Under the pieces are notes generated by a model. That model saw only the letters and a program-made list of their open reading frames with translations, did not search any database and was not told the DNA's origin. Shown one piece after another: positions 7,326 through 14,420 of a DNA stretch of 43,760 bases. Each line of letters starts with the position of its first letter. Position 1 is the stretch's first letter. The stretch comes from Paraburkholderia dilworthii (GTDB lineage Bacteria > Pseudomonadota > Gammaproteobacteria > Burkholderiales > Burkholderiaceae). Both the position numbers and the translations under genes were made by a program. The stretch is from assembly GCF_000472525.1 (NCBI RefSeq), contig NZ_AWZT01000023.1, forward strand, positions 174-43,933. The letters run 5' to 3'.

Positions 7326-8048
7326 ATGCGCATTGCCATTCTTCAACGTGATCCCGTCATGCGTCAGTCGATTGAAAAAATTCTGACGAATGCCGGCCAT
7401 ACCTGCGCAGGCTACGACGATGGGCTCACCATGTCGAAAACGCTTGCCCGGTCCACCGTGGATCTGCTGGTGCTCGACTGGCATGGCAGCCGTCTGTCGG
7501 GCACCGAGGTGTTGAGGACGGCGCGTGCGGTCGGCGGCGACCGCGTGCCGGTGATCTTCGTGTCGACAGACGCGTCGGAGGAGAGCATGGTGCGCGCCTT
7601 CGTCAACGGCGCCGACGATTACGCCGCGCTCCCGCTGCGTCCGGCGGAGTTTCGCGAGCGCGTCACGGCGTTGTTGCGGCGTGCGTATCCGGACCGCTTC
7701 AGCACCTCGAGCTTCGACGTGGGCCCGTACCGTTTCGACACCCATCGTCAGATCGTTCTTCTGCGCGGCCAGCCGGTCCCGTTATCCGGCACGCAATACC
7801 GGCTGGCTTCGCTGTTCTTCTCGAACATAGGCCGCGTGATGTCCCGCGATCACATCTTCGCGATGGTCTGGGGCCGCGAATTCCGCGAGTTCACGCGCAC
7901 CATCGACAGCCATGTGTCGCGGCTGCGCCTGTTGCTCGAAATCGAGCCGCAAAACGAGTTCCGCTTGCAGCCCGTTTATAAGAGCGGTTACAGGCTGCTG
8001 CATCTGCGCCACGAAGAATCCGTGCATGCGCACCCGCAGGCCGCCTGA
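7326..8048 (+). CDS. OmpR/PhoB-family response regulator with degenerate receiver
   Basis: This is a 240-residue two-domain regulator. Residues 1-115 form a receiver: the phospho-acceptor position is Asp51 (LLVLDWHG) and the switch Ser/Thr is in VIFVSTD (80-81). Residues about 130-232 form a winged-helix Trans_reg_C domain (GTQYRLASLFFSN, SRDHIFAMVWG, RTIDSHVSRLRLLLE, YKSGYRLL). Two active-site features are altered: the acidic cluster after strand 1 is Gln-Arg-Asp (7-9) instead of two or three acids, and the near-invariant Lys before Pro is Leu102 (ALPLRP). No histidine kinase gene is adjacent. It may be phosphorylated poorly or not at all and could respond to another input. The ATG at 7326 starts the canonical first strand. 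Confidence 0.9.
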   Translation: MRIAILQRDPVMRQSIEKILTNAGHTCAGYDDGLTMSKTLARSTVDLLVLDWHGSRLSGTEVLRTARAVGGDRVPVIFVSTDASEESMVRAFVNGADDYAALPLRPAEFRERVTALLRRAYPDRFSTSSFDVGPYRFDTHRQIVLLRGQPVPLSGTQYRLASLFFSNIGRVMSRDHIFAMVWGREFREFTRTIDSHVSRLRLLLEIEPQNEFRLQPVYKSGYRLLHLRHEESVHAHPQAA

Positions 8049-8068
8049 CGTTTTTTCATTGCATTGGC

Positions 8069-8974
8069 TTAAAGGCGCGGCAATTCCGGCCGTGTTTCGA
8101 GCGCCTTGCGAATCAACGCTTCCACGGTCGCGCGTTCGTCGCCCGCAAGAGGCAGGCGCGGCGGGCGCACCGGCTCCGTGCCGAGGCCGACCATCGTTTC
8201 GGCGAGCTTGATGTTCTGAACGAGCTTGTGTGAGACGTCGAGCGCGAGCAGCGGGGCGAACCAGCGGTAGATCGCCCGCGCTTCTTCCAGCCGTCCCGCT
8301 TTCAGCAGTTTGTAGATCGCCACCGTCTCGTGCGGAAATGCGCACACGAGACCGGCCACCCAGCCATGCGCGCCCATCAGCATGGCTTCCATCGCGAGAT
8401 TGTCGACGCCGCACAGAATGGCGAAGCGGTCGCCGACCGCGTTGATCAGATCGGTCACGCGCCGCACGTCGCCGCATGATTCCTTGATCGCGACGATTTT
8501 CTGCTCGTCGGCGATTTCCGCGAACATCTCGGGCGTCATGTCGACGCCGTACGCGAGCGGATTGTTGTAGATCATCAGTGGCAGCGCGCTTGCATCGGCG
8601 ACGCTGCGGAAATGGTGCAGCGTCTCGCGCCGGTCCGAAAGATAGCGCAGTCCCGGCAGCACCATGAAACCGTTCGCGCCGCGGCGGCTGCCGGCTTCGG
8701 CCTGGCGGCAGGCGTCGAGCGTGCTGTTTTCCGCGATGGTCAAAAGCACAGGTACGCGGCCGCGCGACGCTTCCACTGCGATGTCCAGCACCTGGAGCTT
8801 TTCGTCGAGCGAGAGCGTCGACGCTTCGCCGAGCGATCCGCAAACGATGATGCCGTCCACGCCCGCGTCGATCTGCGCTTCGATATTCTTGCCGGTCCAT
8901 GCACGGTCTATGCTGAAATCCGCGTTGAACTTGGTGGTGACTGCGGGCAATACGCCTTCCCAGATATGCGCCAC
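8069..8974 (-). CDS. DapA-family delta-1-pyrroline-4-hydroxy-2-carboxylate deaminase (probable)
   Basis: This is a 301-residue class I aldolase-fold (beta/alpha)8 enzyme of the DapA superfamily, with the Schiff-base Lys164 (IVAIKESCGD), the Tyr136 of MIYNNP and the GSLGEASTL motif (47-54). By context it should be the deaminase of the hydroxyproline pathway, converting 1-pyrroline-4-hydroxy-2-carboxylate to alpha-ketoglutarate semialdehyde plus ammonia. It is divergent from the epimerase and dehydrogenase genes of the same pathway and shares a duplicated promoter module with the epimerase. The start is GTG at 8974, with AGGAGAG (8986-8980) just upstream. A general dihydrodipicolinate synthase or a different lyase is the alternative; the neighbourhood argues against it. 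Confidence 0.85.
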   Translation of the reverse strand: MAHIWEGVLPAVTTKFNADFSIDRAWTGKNIEAQIDAGVDGIIVCGSLGEASTLSLDEKLQVLDIAVEASRGRVPVLLTIAENSTLDACRQAEAGSRRGANGFMVLPGLRYLSDRRETLHHFRSVADASALPLMIYNNPLAYGVDMTPEMFAEIADEQKIVAIKESCGDVRRVTDLINAVGDRFAILCGVDNLAMEAMLMGAHGWVAGLVCAFPHETVAIYKLLKAGRLEEARAIYRWFAPLLALDVSHKLVQNIKLAETMVGLGTEPVRPPRLPLAGDERATVEALIRKALETRPELPRL

Positions 8975-9007
8975 GACTGCTCTCCTGAATGTGATGAGTT
9001 CAAGCGC

Positions 9008-9074
9008 AGTGTAAGCAGCGAAAAGGCTGACGTCTTGCGTCAATCGCGCGTGGCGGATGACGATTTCGGCATAG
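9008..9074 (-). promoter_or_regulatory. Promoter and activator-site module of the deaminase gene
   Basis: Read on the minus strand: CTATGCCGAAATCGTCA (9074-9058), 20 bp, CAAGAC (9037-9032) at the -35 position, 18 bp, TACACT (9013-9008) as a -10. The same elements with identical spacings occur in the opposite orientation at 9276-9342 before the epimerase. A weak -35 with a conserved upstream block suggests an activator-dependent promoter, probably for the local AraC-type regulator. Confidence 0.6.
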
Positions 9075-9275
9075 GGCAGATTTTTTGGGCTTGCGCCGTC
9101 CACGCTCGACGGCATGTTTCGCGGCACATTCGTTAACCGGGGATGCGGCGGAGATCTGTGCGAGGGAGTGTAAGATGACCGAGCCACGTCCTTGGGCGAA
9201 GCGCGGCTGATGCGCCGCCGTCGCCGTTTCGAAGCGCTGCGCTTTCGCGCACATCCTGGCTGCCGCTGACATGCG

Positions 9276-9342
9276 CTATGCCGAAATCGTCACAATCCGC
9301 GCGCAGACGCACCAAGACTCACGCGTGCGCCGTTCCTACCAT
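9276..9342 (+). promoter_or_regulatory. Promoter and activator-site module of the epimerase operon
   Basis: CTATGCCGAAATCGTCA (9276-9292), 20 bp, CAAGAC (9313-9318), 18 bp, TACCAT (9337-9342). It mirrors the module at 9074-9008, with the first block identical over 17 bases and the spacings unchanged. The -10 element ends only seven bases before the ATG at 9350, so transcription may begin at or next to the start codon. Confidence 0.6.
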
Positions 9343-9349
9343 GTGCGTC

Positions 9350-10375
9350 ATGAAAACGCTCAATATCATCGACTCGCACACCGGCGGTGAACCGACCCGC
9401 CTCGTGGTGTCGGGTGGCCCGGACCTCGGCGACGGAACGCTGGCGCAACGGCTCGACGTATTCCGCACGCGCTTCGACGACTGGCGCGCCGGGATTGTCA
9501 CCGAACCTCGCGGCTCCGACGTCGTGGTGGGCGCGTTACTGTGCGAACCTGACGACCCGTCGTGCGCGGCCGGCGTGATCTTCTTCAACAATGTTGGCTA
9601 TCTGGGCATGTGCGGTCACGGCACGATCGGCCTCGTCGTTTCGCTCGCGCATATGGGGCGAATCGGGCCGGGGCGTCATCGGATCGAGACGCCGGTCGGC
9701 GTCGTGGAAGCCACGCTCAACGACGATGGCAGCGTTGCGGTGCGCAACGTGCCCGCTTATCGTTATCGCAAAGCGATTCAAGTCGATGTGCCGGGACATG
9801 GCGTGCTGACGGGCGACATCGGCTGGGGCGGCAACTGGTTCTTTCTCGTCGCGGAGCACGGCCGTCCGCTGGAAGCTGCGCGCATCCCCGAGTTGACCGC
9901 CTTGAGCGCGGCGATCCGCGACGCGCTGATCGCGCAGCAGATCACCGGCGCGGACGGCGCGCTGATCGACCATATTGAACTCTTCGGGCCCGGCTCGCGC
10001 GACGGCATCGACAGCCGCAGCTTCGTGCTGTGTCCCGGCAATGCGTACGACCGCTCGCCGTGCGGTACGGGCACGAGCGCGAAAGTCGCGTGCGTCGCGG
10101 CGGACGGCAAGCTGGCCGAGGGCGCGGTATGGCGGCAGGAGAGCATCATCGGCAGCGTGTTTGAGGCGAGCTATCGCTATGCCGGCGATGGCATTCCAAT
10201 GGTTCCAACCGGTTATGACGTGCCAGCGATCCCACTCAGCCAGGGCGCACCAGCAATTCCACCCGACGGCACACCGGTCATCCCCACCATCACCGGCCAC
10301 GCGCATATCACGGCGGAAGGGCGGCTTTGCTTCGACGGGCGCGATCCGTTCGCATGGGGCATCCGCACGGTATGA
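9350..10375 (+). CDS. 4-hydroxyproline 2-epimerase (proline racemase family)
   Basis: This 341-residue enzyme interconverts trans-4-hydroxy-L-proline and cis-4-hydroxy-D-proline, the first catabolic step. Both catalytic cysteines are present: Cys88 in GMCGHGTIG and Cys238 in DRSPCGTGTSA. The N-terminus IDSHTGGEPTRLV and the C-terminus DPFAWGI are typical of the hydroxyproline epimerase branch. A Pro-rich stretch of about 30 residues (roughly 282-312, with repeated xPxIP motifs) interrupts the usual path before PTITGHAHI and looks like an insertion. I chose the ATG at 9350; ATG 9341 adds three residues, and neither has a Shine-Dalgarno sequence. Its stop overlaps the next start (ATGA). Confidence 0.92.
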   Translation: MKTLNIIDSHTGGEPTRLVVSGGPDLGDGTLAQRLDVFRTRFDDWRAGIVTEPRGSDVVVGALLCEPDDPSCAAGVIFFNNVGYLGMCGHGTIGLVVSLAHMGRIGPGRHRIETPVGVVEATLNDDGSVAVRNVPAYRYRKAIQVDVPGHGVLTGDIGWGGNWFFLVAEHGRPLEAARIPELTALSAAIRDALIAQQITGADGALIDHIELFGPGSRDGIDSRSFVLCPGNAYDRSPCGTGTSAKVACVAADGKLAEGAVWRQESIIGSVFEASYRYAGDGIPMVPTGYDVPAIPLSQGAPAIPPDGTPVIPTITGHAHITAEGRLCFDGRDPFAWGIRTV

Positions 10376-11499
10376 GGGCGGACGCGTTGATCGTCGGCGC
10401 GGGGATTGTGGGCGCGGCCTGCGCGGCCGAACTGGCCGCGCTCGGCATGCGGGTCGAGGTGCTCGACGCGCACGGCATCGGCGGCGGCGCGACGGCGGCG
10501 GGCATGGGCCATATCGTCGTGATGAACGACTCGCCTGCGGAGTTCGCGCTGTCCCGCTACTCGCGCGAACTGTGGCTGCAACTCGCGCCGCAGTTGCGCG
10601 CGCGCGATGCGTTCGCGCGCTGCGGCACGCTCTGGCTCGCCGCCGACGACGAAGAGTGTCAGGCCGCCCGCGCGATGCATGCCGCCTACGAAGCGCAAGG
10701 CATTTCTGCCCAGTTGCTCGACGCGCCCGCCTTGCGCGCGTGTGAACCGGCGGTTGCGTCATCGCTCGTCGGGGGCTTGCGCATCGAGCATGACTGCATC
10801 GTGTACGCGCCAACGGCGGCGCAGTGGCTGCTGACGCAATCACCGGCGTCCGCGAATATCGGCGTGCGGCGCGGCGCGCGGGTCTGTTCAGTCGATGCTG
10901 CCGGCGTAATGCTGGCGAATGGCGAGCGGCGCAGCGCGGCGCACGTGATCGTCGCCAATGGCCTCGGCGCTCAGGCGTTGCTACCTGAACTGCCGCTGCA
11001 ACCGAAAAAGGGCCACCTGCTGATCACCGACCGCTATCCCGAACTGATCCGGCATCAACTGCTGGAGCTCGGCTACATCAAGAGCGCGCATCATGCGACC
11101 GGCACGTCCGTCGCGTTCAATGCGCAACCACGGCCTACGGGGCAACTGCTGATCGGCTCGTCGCGCCAGTTCGGCACGACCGACCCGGCGGTCGAGATGC
11201 CTGTGCTCGCGCAAATGCTGCAACGTGCCGCGCGCTATCTGCCGACGCTGCCGCAGTTGAACGGCATTCGCGCATGGACGGGCTTTCGCGTGGCGTCGCC
11301 GGATGGCTTGCCGCTGATCGGTCCAGCGGGCGAGCGCGCGCCCGGCGTGTGGCTCGCCGTCGGTCACGAAGGTTTGGGCGTGACGACTTCGCTCGCGACG
11401 GCGAAATTGCTCGCGGCGCAGATCGTCGCAAGTGCGGCGGCGATTCCGGTCGAGCCGTATTTGCCAAGTCGTTTCGTGCATGAGGTGGCGCATGACTGA
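10372..11499 (+). CDS. D-hydroxyproline dehydrogenase beta subunit (FAD-dependent oxidoreductase, DAO family)
   Basis: This 375-residue flavoprotein has an N-terminal dinucleotide fold (ALIVGAGIVGAACAAEL, residues 5-21, then VEVLDA) and a DAO-type C-terminal FAD motif (GFRVASPDGLPLIGPAGER... GVWLAVGHEGLGVTTSLATAKLLA). In heteromeric D-hydroxyproline and hydrogen-cyanide-synthase-like dehydrogenases this subunit oxidises the substrate to 1-pyrroline-4-hydroxy-2-carboxylate. The ATG at 10372 overlaps the epimerase stop, showing translational coupling; its own stop overlaps the gamma-subunit start by 8 bp. The three-subunit arrangement (this, a small 2Fe-2S protein, and a second flavoprotein with a BFD-like domain) is the known one for this enzyme type. 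Confidence 0.88.
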   Translation: MRADALIVGAGIVGAACAAELAALGMRVEVLDAHGIGGGATAAGMGHIVVMNDSPAEFALSRYSRELWLQLAPQLRARDAFARCGTLWLAADDEECQAARAMHAAYEAQGISAQLLDAPALRACEPAVASSLVGGLRIEHDCIVYAPTAAQWLLTQSPASANIGVRRGARVCSVDAAGVMLANGERRSAAHVIVANGLGAQALLPELPLQPKKGHLLITDRYPELIRHQLLELGYIKSAHHATGTSVAFNAQPRPTGQLLIGSSRQFGTTDPAVEMPVLAQMLQRAARYLPTLPQLNGIRAWTGFRVASPDGLPLIGPAGERAPGVWLAVGHEGLGVTTSLATAKLLAAQIVASAAAIPVEPYLPSRFVHEVAHD

Positions 11500-11767
11500 G
11501 AACGGCGCGGCGCGGCTTCGTTTGAACATCGACGGCGTCTCTATCGAGGTTGACCCGGGCACGACGGTGGCCGCGGCGCTGGTTATCGCGGGCGCAAAAA
11601 GCGGGACGCGCGTGTCCGTCGGCGGCGAGCCGCGCGCCGCATTCTGCGGCATGGGCGTGTGTCAGGAATGCCGCGTGACGATAGACGGCCGCGCGCATGC
11701 GCTCGCATGTCAGACGCTGTGCTGCGACGGCCAGACGGTGCGCACGCAGAGAGAGGGCGCGCGATGA
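11492..11767 (+). CDS. D-hydroxyproline dehydrogenase gamma subunit, [2Fe-2S] ferredoxin-like
   Basis: A 91-residue protein of the Fer2_4 family with four cysteines in the plant-type 2Fe-2S pattern: Cys52, Cys57 and Cys60 in FCGMGVCQEC, and Cys73 in LACQTLC. It resembles HcnA and the small subunits of opine and D-hydroxyproline dehydrogenases, where it mediates electron transfer between the flavin subunits. Its ATG (11492) lies inside the end of the beta-subunit gene, and its stop (11765-11767) overlaps a further ATG at 11764, which is where the alpha subunit would be expected to start. Confidence 0.88.
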   Translation: MTENGAARLRLNIDGVSIEVDPGTTVAAALVIAGAKSGTRVSVGGEPRAAFCGMGVCQECRVTIDGRAHALACQTLCCDGQTVRTQREGAR

Positions 11768-11849
11768 CCCCGCACTTCGAAGTGGTCTGTGCCGGCAATT
11801 CGCTGCGATGCAGGTCGGGTCGGGCCGCGTGCGCAAGGCGATCATCAAG

Positions 11850-13130
11850 ATGACCCACCACTTCGACGTCATCGTAATCGGCGCCGGTCCGGCCGGTCTG
11901 CATGCGGCGCTTGCATCGGCGCGCGAAGGCATAAGCGTCGCGTTGCTCGACGACAATCCGCGCGTCGGCGGCCAGATCTGGCGTCAAGGTCCGGGCCATT
12001 CGCAGCTGGCGCCGCTGCAAAACCTGCTCGCCGCGTTGAGTCGCCGCAGCAACGTCACGCACTTCCCGTCGACGCGGGTTATCGCGCCGCTCGCGCCGCG
12101 CGGGCTGCTGGTCGAATCGGCGGAACAGGGCGGCATGTGTCTGACATACGGGCGCCTGATTCTCGCGACCGGCGCGCGCGAGCGCTTGCTGCCATTCGAG
12201 GGCTGGACGTTGCCCGGCGTGACCGGCGCGGGTGCATTGCAAGCGCTGATCAAAGGCGGCCTGCCGGTGCGCGGAGAGCGCGTCGTGATCGCCGGCAGCG
12301 GCCCGCTGCTGATCGCGGCGCTGGCTACTGCCCGCGCGGCGGGCGCACGGGTGCTCGCGGTCGTCGAGCAGGCGTCCAGCGTCGATGTGCTGCGCTTTGG
12401 CGCGTCGCTGATACGCGAACCCGCGAAGCTGCGGCAGGCGTTGAGCATGTCGCGCGGTTTCACCAGCGTGCACTACTGGACCGGCAGCATGGTCGCGGCG
12501 GCGCACGGAAAGGGCCGCGTCCAGCAGGTCACGATCCGGCGCGGGCGTGGCAGCGTAACGCTCGATTGCGAGCGGATCGCGTGCGGCTTTGGACTGGCGC
12601 CGAATGTCGCGCTAGCTCAGGCGCTCGGTTGTGCAATCGATGAAGCGGGCGGCATCGCAATAGATGCCGCCCAGCGCACCTCGGTCGACGGCGTGTTCGC
12701 GGCCGGCGAATGCACCGGCGTCGGCGGCGCGGAGCTGGCGATAGTCGAAGGCGAACTCGCAGGCTTGACCGCAAGCGGCGCAACGTCGGATTGCAGCGCA
12801 CTGCACGCGCAGCGCGAGCGCTGGCGCCGCTTTGCGACGCGCGTCGAAAGCGCCTTTGCACTGCGGCCGGCCGCGCGCACGACCCCCGTCGACGACACGC
12901 TGCTGTGCCGCTGCGAGGACGTGAGCGTCGGCGAGGTACGCGTGTTCGACAACTGGCGCGACGCGAAGCTGCATACCCGTTGCGGCATGGGAGCGTGCCA
13001 GGGAAAGGTATGCGGGCTCGCCGCGAGCGTGTACTTCGGCTGGCCGTCGGCGATGCCGCGTCCGCCGTTCAGCCCCGCGCAAATCGGCACGCTGATCGCG
13101 GCAGGCAGAGAGCCGCCGCCGGTGGAATGA
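11850..13130 (+). CDS. D-hydroxyproline dehydrogenase alpha subunit (FAD/NAD(P)-binding, BFD-like [2Fe-2S] domain)
   Basis: This is a 426-residue flavoprotein with two Rossmann motifs (VIVIGAGPAGLHAALASARE at residues 8-27; VVIAGSGPLLIAALATARAAG in the middle) and the FAD site VDGVFAAGECTGVGG. The C-terminus has a BFD-like Fe-S motif (LCRCEDVSVGEV ... CGMGACQGKVC). This is the HcnB-like electron-transfer subunit. The start is unusual: an ATG at 11764 forms the expected ATGA overlap with the gamma subunit and encodes MTPHFEVV, very like the real N-terminus MTHHFDVI at 11850, but that frame stops at 11853. The gene therefore appears to begin 82 bp after the preceding stop, with no strong ribosome site (AAGGCG at 11834). 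Confidence 0.88.
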   Translation: MTHHFDVIVIGAGPAGLHAALASAREGISVALLDDNPRVGGQIWRQGPGHSQLAPLQNLLAALSRRSNVTHFPSTRVIAPLAPRGLLVESAEQGGMCLTYGRLILATGARERLLPFEGWTLPGVTGAGALQALIKGGLPVRGERVVIAGSGPLLIAALATARAAGARVLAVVEQASSVDVLRFGASLIREPAKLRQALSMSRGFTSVHYWTGSMVAAAHGKGRVQQVTIRRGRGSVTLDCERIACGFGLAPNVALAQALGCAIDEAGGIAIDAAQRTSVDGVFAAGECTGVGGAELAIVEGELAGLTASGATSDCSALHAQRERWRRFATRVESAFALRPAARTTPVDDTLLCRCEDVSVGEVRVFDNWRDAKLHTRCGMGACQGKVCGLAASVYFGWPSAMPRPPFSPAQIGTLIAAGREPPPVE

Positions 13131-13154
13131 CTCGCGCCGCCCGTCGCCGCCGAG

Positions 13155-13187
13155 CGGATATTGTCGGCGAGTAGGCCGCTTTATAAT
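13155..13187 (+). promoter_or_regulatory. Putative sigma-70 promoter of the PAS-AraC regulator
   Basis: A perfect TATAAT hexamer lies at 13182-13187 in otherwise GC-rich sequence, about 100 bp before the regulator ATG. A candidate -35 is TTGTCG (13161-13166, 15-bp spacing), or a weaker hexamer slightly upstream with better spacing. This would let the regulator be made independently of the catabolic operon. Confidence 0.45.
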
Positions 13188-13288
13188 CGACGGCGCATGC
13201 ACCGCGAATCGATCGCAAGCCAACGGCCCGGCATGCAGCGCTTACGCCTGTGCTCTCATAAACGGCTCGGACCCACGGGACTTGCACG

Positions 13289-14056
13289 ATGAACACGCTG
13301 GCTCATCAGTTATCACCTGACGAAGCAATGTTGTCCGGCATGCTGTCGCACTTCAGGCAGTTGGAGCCCGTATTCGATGCGCTGCCCGACGTCGTTTTCT
13401 TTGTGAAGGACGCCGACGCACGCTATGCGCTTGTCAACCGCACACTGGCTTCGCGCTGCGGTTTCAAGGAAAAGGCGGCGCTTCTCGGCAAGACCGCGGA
13501 AGACGTGTTTCCACGCCGCTTCGGCCGCATTTACACGGCGCAGGACGAGGGCGTCATCCATGTCGGCAATCAGATGATCGATCAGCTGGAATTGCATCTT
13601 TACCCGGGGCGCCAGCCGGGCTGGTGCCTGACCACGAAGCAGCCGTTGCGCGACGCGGCGGGCATGATCGTCGGGCTTGCCGGCATCTCACGCGATCTGA
13701 GAGCGGACGAAAGCAGCCATCCCGCGTATAGCCGGCTCGCGGCGGTGGTGCAGTTCATCCAGGAAAACTATGTGCAGCCGTTGAACCTGAAGCAGTTGGC
13801 CGTGATGGCGGACATGTCGGTCGCGCAACTTGAGCGCTATTTCCACAAGGTTTTTCATCTGACGCCGCGCCAGGTTTTGCTCAAGACACGGCTCGATGCC
13901 GCCACCGCATTACTGGTCTCGCACGACAAGGTAACCGATGTCGCCGCGTTATGCGGCTACACCGATCACAGCGCCTTCACGCGTCAATTCAAGGCGACCG
14001 TCGGCGTCACGCCGACCGAATACCGGATGCTGCTGCACGGCACTTCGCGGAGTTGA
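13289..14056 (+). CDS. AraC-family transcriptional regulator with N-terminal PAS domain (hydroxyproline cluster)
   Basis: This 255-residue regulator has a PAS domain at about residues 25-135 (VFDALPDVVFFVKDADARYALVNRT, GKTAEDVFPRRFG, ending GIVGLAGISRDL) and an AraC-type double helix-turn-helix at about 150-250 (LKQLAVMADMSVAQLERYFHKVF, then VTDVAALCGYTDHSAFTRQFKATVGVTPTEYR). PAS-AraC proteins commonly regulate hydroxyproline and related D-amino-acid clusters, sensing the substrate or an intermediate. It follows the dehydrogenase genes on the same strand with its own likely promoter. The duplicated sites at 9058-9074 and 9276-9292 are the best candidates for its binding sites. The start is ATG 13289; no strong SD is seen (GGACTTGCACG just upstream). 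Confidence 0.88.
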   Translation: MNTLAHQLSPDEAMLSGMLSHFRQLEPVFDALPDVVFFVKDADARYALVNRTLASRCGFKEKAALLGKTAEDVFPRRFGRIYTAQDEGVIHVGNQMIDQLELHLYPGRQPGWCLTTKQPLRDAAGMIVGLAGISRDLRADESSHPAYSRLAAVVQFIQENYVQPLNLKQLAVMADMSVAQLERYFHKVFHLTPRQVLLKTRLDAATALLVSHDKVTDVAALCGYTDHSAFTRQFKATVGVTPTEYRMLLHGTSRS

Positions 14057-14066
14057 GCCCTGGCAT

Positions 14067-14396
14067 ATGGTTCGCCGCAAGCATCACTATTACGTGTACG
14101 TCGTCGCACTCGACGACAAAGTCTGGAACGAGGCGCGCTTTCGCCGCGCGAATCCGGATTACCGGTTCGACAAGCCCTGCGTGTATGTGGGGATGACCGG
14201 GCTCGATCCCGATCTGCGCTTTGACCGACATAAGGCCGGCATTCAGGCCAATCGCTATGTGCGCGACTATGGCTTGCGCCTTGTGCCCGAGTTATATGAA
14301 GTGTTCAATCCCATGCCGTATCGCGGCGCACAGGAAATGGAAGTGGAACTGGCGATTGGACTGCGCGAAGCGGGGTACGGCGTATGGCAGGCGTAA
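14067..14396 (+). CDS. GIY-YIG-like small protein
   Basis: This is a 109-residue protein. The spacing of YYVYVVALDD (8-17), VYVGMTGLDPDLRFDRHKAG and the C-terminal GAQEMEVELAIGLREAGYGVW recalls the GIY-YIG nuclease fold: two short aromatic strands, an Arg/His pair after the second strand (R and H in RFDRHKAG) and a conserved Glu in the C-terminal helix. A nuclease role is plausible but not proven, and no partner gene is obvious. It starts 10 bp after the AraC regulator stop and may be read from the same transcript. Its stop codon lies in a 16-bp exact tandem duplication (14382-14413), so the end of the gene is duplicated without changing the protein. Confidence 0.65.
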   Translation: MVRRKHHYYVYVVALDDKVWNEARFRRANPDYRFDKPCVYVGMTGLDPDLRFDRHKAGIQANRYVRDYGLRLVPELYEVFNPMPYRGAQEMEVELAIGLREAGYGVWQA

Positions 14397-14413
14397 AGTA
14401 TGGCAGGCGTAAA
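14382..14413. repeat. 16-bp exact tandem duplication over a stop codon
   Basis: GTATGGCAGGCGTAAA occurs at 14382-14397 and again at 14398-14413. The TAA in the first copy is the stop codon of the GIY-YIG-like gene. It looks like a recent slippage or duplication event. Confidence 0.9.
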
Positions 14414-14420
14414 GCGTGCG

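Noticed and set aside
8069..8974. Housekeeping dihydrodipicolinate synthase (dapA)
   Set aside because: Divergent from and co-regulated with hydroxyproline epimerase and dehydrogenase genes; a catabolic deaminase explains the context better.
11764..11853. Start of the alpha subunit at ATG 11764
   Set aside because: That frame stops after 29 codons; the dinucleotide-binding motif is only in the frame starting at 11850.
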